The translations under genes were made by a program, and so were the position numbers. From the NCBI RefSeq assembly GCF_003112515.1, contig NZ_BEVZ01000004.1:496001-560000 (forward strand): 64,000 nucleotides of DNA, read 5' to 3'. The DNA comes from Streptomyces fragilis (GTDB lineage: Bacteria; Actinomycetota; Actinomycetes; Streptomycetales; Streptomycetaceae). Below are positions 60,792 to 64,000 of the stretch, one piece after another (position 1 is the stretch's first letter; the number at the start of each line of letters is the position of its first letter). A model generated the notes under the pieces. The model saw only the letters and a list, made by a program, of their open reading frames with translations, had not been told where the DNA came from and did not search any database.

Positions 60792-61598
60792 CTAGCGTTC
60801 CGTCTCGCGGGAGAGCAGGGCGACGGCCTCGTCCACGTCGTCCGTGAGGTGGAACAGGTCCAGGTCGTGCTCGGAGCACTTGCCCGAGGCGACCAGGGTG
60901 GACTTGATCCAGTCGACCAGGCCGCCCCAGTGCTCGGTGCCGAACAGGACGATCGGGAAGCGCGTCACCTTGCCCGTCTGCACCAGCGTGAGCGCCTCGA
61001 AGAGTTCGTCCAGGGTGCCCAGGCCGCCCGGCAGGACGACGAAGCCCCGCGAGTACTTGACGAAGCAGGTCTTGCGGACGAAGAAGTACCGGAAGTTCAG
61101 CCCGATGTCGCAGTACGGGTTGAGCCCGCTCTCGAACGGCAGCTCGATGCCCAGGCCCACGGAGACTCCCCCGGCCTCCTGGGCGCCCTTGTTCGCGGCC
61201 TCCATGGCGCCCGGGCCGCCCCCGGTGATCACCGCCCAGCCCGCCTCGGCCAGGCCCCGGCCCAGCCGGACGCCCGCCGCGTACTCGGCCGAGTCGGGGC
61301 TGGTGCGGGCGGAGCCGAAGACGCTGACGGCGTGCGGCAGCCCGGACAGCGCCCGGAAGCCCTCACCGAACTCCGCCTGGATACGGGCCACCTGCCAGGC
61401 GTCCCGTTCGGTCCAGCCGGACTCCCCGTCCGGGTCGAGCAGTCTGCGGTCGCTGTCCCCCGCGCCGCCGTCGGTCCGGCCGGCCGGACCCGCCTGCTCG
61501 GCCTCCTCGGCCTCGACCGGGTCGAGGCCGTGCAGCAGGTAACCTCGCCTCTCCTGGCGCACCGACACCTTCGTTCCCTCGGAGTTGCCTGTGGTCAT
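60792..61598 (-). CDS. LOG-family (TIGR00730) nucleoside monophosphate phosphoribohydrolase
   Basis: 268 residues. A disordered N-terminus (~60) precedes a Rossmann fold with VFGSARTSPDS, VITGGGPGAMEAANKGA and the signature PGGLGTLDELFE. LOG enzymes release cytokinin bases or other nucleobases from 5'-monophosphates; Rv1205 is the tuberculosis homologue. The start MTTGNSEGTK at 61598 is favoured over an upstream open frame. It is downstream of dapE on the same strand with its own 143-bp gap. Confidence 0.9.
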   Translation of the reverse strand: MTTGNSEGTKVSVRQERRGYLLHGLDPVEAEEAEQAGPAGRTDGGAGDSDRRLLDPDGESGWTERDAWQVARIQAEFGEGFRALSGLPHAVSVFGSARTSPDSAEYAAGVRLGRGLAEAGWAVITGGGPGAMEAANKGAQEAGGVSVGLGIELPFESGLNPYCDIGLNFRYFFVRKTCFVKYSRGFVVLPGGLGTLDELFEALTLVQTGKVTRFPIVLFGTEHWGGLVDWIKSTLVASGKCSEHDLDLFHLTDDVDEAVALLSRETER

Positions 61599-61741
61599 GG
61601 GCTCTCCCCTCCGTGACGGGTTCTCCGCGTCCTCCGCAGAGAGTAGGTCTACGCGGGTTACCCGCTGGGGACGCGAACATGTCCGCCGTGTGCCGTCCGG
61701 TACCCGTTTCGGTACGAATCGGCCGACTCGGCCGCCGCGCC

Positions 61742-62821
61742 TCAGCCGGTGAGCCACTCCCGCAGGCGCCGCTCGGCGTCGGGGATCTTCGACGCCAGGA
61801 CCCGCTCGTCCCTCTTGTGGGCGAGCAGCGGGTTGCCGGGGCCGTAGTTGACGGCCGGAACGCCCAGGGCGCTGAAGCGCGAGACGTCGGTCCAGCCGAA
61901 CTTGGGCCGCGCGACGCCGCCGACCGCCTCGATGAAGGCCCGGGCGGCCGGGTGGGAGAGGCCGGGGAGGGCGCCGGGGCTGTGGTCGTCGATCACGAAC
62001 TCGTCGATCGGGCAGCCCTCGAACACCTCGCGGACGTGCGCGACCGCCTCCTCCTCGCTGCGGTCGGGGGCGTAGCGGAAGTTCACGGTGACGGTGCAGG
62101 CGTCGGGGATGACGTTGCCGGCCACGCCGCCCTCGACGGCCACCGCGTTGAGGCCCTCGTGGTACTCCAGCCCGTCGATCACCGGGCGGCGCGGTTCGTA
62201 GGCGGCCAGGCGTTCGAGGATCGGCGCGGCCGCGTGGATGGCGTTGGCGCCCATCCAGGAGCGCGCCGAGTGGGCCCGTTCGCCCGTGGTCCGCAGCTTC
62301 ACCCTCAGGGTGCCCTGGCAGCCGCCCTCGACCTCGCCGTCGCTGGGCTCCAGGAGGACCGCGAAGTCGCCCGCCAGCCAGTCGGGGTGGGCCTCGGCCA
62401 CGTGGCCCAGTCCGTTGAGACGGGCGTCGACCTCCTCGTTGTCGTAGAACACGAAGGTGAGGTCGCGGTTGGGCTCGGGGACGGTGGCGGCGATCCGCAG
62501 CTGGACGGCGACGCCCGACTTCATGTCGCAGGTGCCGCAGCCCCAGAGCACGCCCTCCTCGTCCAGCCGCGAGGGCACGTTGCCGGCGATCGGCACGGTG
62601 TCGATGTGCCCGGCGAGCACCACCCGCTCCGGGCGCCCGAGGTGGGTGCGGGCCACCACGTTGTTGCCGTGCCGGTCGACGGTCAGGTGGGGCAGCGTCC
62701 GCAGCGCCGCCTCGATCGCGTCCGCGAGCGGCTTCTCGTTGCCGCTCTCGGAGGGGAAGTCCACCAGCCGCGCGGTCAGGTCGGCGGCGTCCGACGCAAG
62801 GTCGAGCTCGGTTTCTGCCAT
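61742..62821 (-). CDS. dapE: Succinyl-diaminopimelate desuccinylase
   Basis: 359 residues of the M20 family: LAGHIDTVPIAGN, WGCGTCDMKSG (bridging Asp), YDNEEVD (catalytic Glu pair), LLEPSDGEVEGG, and a C-terminal GNPLLAHKRDERV histidine. It hydrolyses N-succinyl-LL-diaminopimelate in lysine/peptidoglycan synthesis; the GWTDVSRF segment is typical of actinobacterial DapE. Divergent from the lipoprotein gene at 62908. Confidence 0.93.
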   Translation of the reverse strand: MAETELDLASDAADLTARLVDFPSESGNEKPLADAIEAALRTLPHLTVDRHGNNVVARTHLGRPERVVLAGHIDTVPIAGNVPSRLDEEGVLWGCGTCDMKSGVAVQLRIAATVPEPNRDLTFVFYDNEEVDARLNGLGHVAEAHPDWLAGDFAVLLEPSDGEVEGGCQGTLRVKLRTTGERAHSARSWMGANAIHAAAPILERLAAYEPRRPVIDGLEYHEGLNAVAVEGGVAGNVIPDACTVTVNFRYAPDRSEEEAVAHVREVFEGCPIDEFVIDDHSPGALPGLSHPAARAFIEAVGGVARPKFGWTDVSRFSALGVPAVNYGPGNPLLAHKRDERVLASKIPDAERRLREWLTG

Positions 62822-62907
62822 GGCTCCGACCCTAACCCGTGCGGGCCGGCGAGAGGTTGTCCACAGGGGCTCGGGGTTGTGGGCGCACCTCGGTTAACGT
62901 GTTACCC

Positions 62908-63954
62908 GTGACAGAGACGTCAACCGCCCCCAAGCGTCGTGGTCGCCTCGTCCGTTACGGGGCGGCCTTGACGGTGCTGTTCTCCCTCTCGGGTTGCTTC
63001 GTCTCCCGGTACCTGCCCGGCGGCGGAGCAGCCGACCCCGGGCCGGGCTGCGAGGTGGTGGCCTCCGGCGGCCGCGGCGAGCCCGCCCGGTACGAGTTCA
63101 CGCCCGAGCAGGCGGTGAACGCCGCCACCATCACCGCCGTCGGCACCGCGCGCGAGCTGCCCGAGCGGGCCGTCACCATCGCCCTGGCGACGGCGCTGCA
63201 GGAGTCCGCGCTGCGCAACATCCGCTACGGCGACCGGGACTCCCTCGGGCTGTTCCAGCAGCGGCCCTCGCAGGGCTGGGGCACGCCGGCGGAGATCATG
63301 GACCCGGCCTACGCGGCCGGCCAGTTCTACGACCACCTGGTGAAGGTCCAGGACTACAAGGACCTACCGCTGACGGTGGCCGCGCAGGAGGTGCAGCGCA
63401 GCGCGTACCCCGACGCCTACGCCAAGCACGAGCCCGACGCGCAACTGCTGGCGGCGGCGCTGACCGGCCGCAGCGCGGCCACCCTGACCTGCTCGGGGCG
63501 GCCCGCGCAGGAAGCGCCGGCCGGACCGGACGCGGTGCGCGCGGCGCTGACCCGGGACTTCGGCACCGAGGTGCTGGGCAAGGCCGGCGCGGAGGTTTCC
63601 GCCGGCCGGGGCGCGGCAGCCCGGCAGGCGGACGTCCGGCAGGGCGAGGAAGCGCGGGGGCACGTCTCGACGGCGGGCTCCCGGGACTCGGCGGCGCCGA
63701 AGTCGCCCTCCCCGGCGGCCGCCCGGACGGTGACGGTCCCGGTGGCGGAGCCGGGCGCCCGGAAGCGGGGCTGGCAGTTCGCCCACTGGGCGGTGGCCAA
63801 CGCCTCCGACCTCGGCCTCGAGCGGGTGGCCTACGGCGGCCGGGTGTGGACGGCGGACGAGGGTTCCTGGCAGAAGGCCGCCGGTGACGGCGCCGGGGGC
63901 GCACACGGTTCCCCGGCGACCGACAGCCGGGTCCGCATCGTGACCTCGCGTTAG
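62908..63954 (+). CDS. Secreted lipoprotein with lysozyme-like fold
   Basis: 348 residues. Lipoprotein signal (ALTVLFSLSGCF, Cys ~30), then a domain with ATALQESALRNIRYGDRDSLGLFQQRPSQGWGTPAEIMDP, reminiscent of lytic transglycosylase-like proteins (Glu in QES; GLFQQ). The C-terminal region has an Ala/Pro/Ser linker and a short conserved-looking domain (RGWQFAHWAVANASDLGLERVAYGGRVW). Possible peptidoglycan activity, unproven. The GTG at 62908 follows TTAACGTGTTACCC, so transcription may start close to the codon. Confidence 0.8.
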   Translation: MTETSTAPKRRGRLVRYGAALTVLFSLSGCFVSRYLPGGGAADPGPGCEVVASGGRGEPARYEFTPEQAVNAATITAVGTARELPERAVTIALATALQESALRNIRYGDRDSLGLFQQRPSQGWGTPAEIMDPAYAAGQFYDHLVKVQDYKDLPLTVAAQEVQRSAYPDAYAKHEPDAQLLAAALTGRSAATLTCSGRPAQEAPAGPDAVRAALTRDFGTEVLGKAGAEVSAGRGAAARQADVRQGEEARGHVSTAGSRDSAAPKSPSPAAARTVTVPVAEPGARKRGWQFAHWAVANASDLGLERVAYGGRVWTADEGSWQKAAGDGAGGAHGSPATDSRVRIVTSR

Positions 63955-63969
63955 ACGGCCGGGCCCGCG

Positions 63970-63995
63970 GGGCCGGCCTGCGGGCCGGCCCGTCC
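63970..63995 (+). terminator. Probable terminator at window end
   Basis: GGGCCGGCC / GGCCGGCCC with a TGCG loop, 15 bp after the lipoprotein stop. Confidence 0.6.
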
Positions 63996-64000
63996 GGCGT

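Noticed and set aside
1..64000. Mobile elements, prophage or biosynthetic gene cluster
   Set aside because: No transposase, integrase, att-like duplications next to a tRNA, polyketide or nonribosomal enzymes were seen; gene content is core chromosome.

Overview
The window is a high-GC (roughly 73%) actinobacterial chromosome segment, almost certainly from a Streptomyces core region. Evidence seen directly: extreme G/C at third codon positions, frequent GTG starts with purine-rich Shine-Dalgarno (SD) sequences, and families such as WblC/WhiB7, AdnAB, UvrD2-HRDC, MoeZ, DUF3107, DUF3117, DUF3152 and DUF6758. From memory, the gene order resembles S. coelicolor running from about SCO5193 down to about SCO5139. 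I see no rRNA, tRNA, CRISPR array, IS element, integrase or prophage gene.

Region 1 (1-7.8 kb): the 3' end of a ThiF-like gene, an ABC1/AarF kinase, wblC with a long regulated leader, uvrD2, a mycoredoxin, and a MerR regulator coupled to a small membrane protein. Region 2 (7.8-21.6 kb): a genome-maintenance block with a NudC-type Nudix hydrolase, an M20 dipeptidase, the helicase-nuclease pair adnB/adnA (each with an acidic low-complexity insert), an alkyltransferase-like protein, and a large LPG-synthase-like membrane protein with a kinase-like domain.

Region 3 (22-32 kb): a secreted tripeptidyl-aminopeptidase-type hydrolase, moeZ (sulfur-carrier activation), a small operon of PelF-like glycosyltransferase, membrane protein and sugar epimerase, and a hydrolase plus DUF3152 metalloprotease-like pair. 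Region 4 (32-43.8 kb): a TetR regulator, DUF3107, a ferritin-like protein, a DEAD-box RNA helicase that appears to start at CTG, an alpha/beta hydrolase, a NYN-domain protein, MarC, a PHP phosphoesterase, DUF6758 and a SUFU-like protein.

Region 5 (44-64 kb): corA with a 0.55-kb leader containing a short upstream ORF, a channel-less MgtE-like protein with DUF1003, Mrp, then the envelope-stress cluster sigE - anti-sigma - htrA - tatB, an O-methyltransferase, DUF3117, enoyl-CoA hydratase, tag, a DivIVA-like protein, folP2, LOG and dapE. This order is strikingly like M. tuberculosis Rv1202-Rv1239, recalled from memory.

The most interesting signals are regulatory or structural. They are: the wblC attenuator, with a 20-codon ORF nested at the end of a 146-codon ORF in the leader; the corA leader peptide; the CTG start; the inserts in both AdnAB subunits; and GC-rich minisatellites that repeatedly abut stop codons. 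No wholly new multi-gene system is evident; this is mostly conserved core genome.
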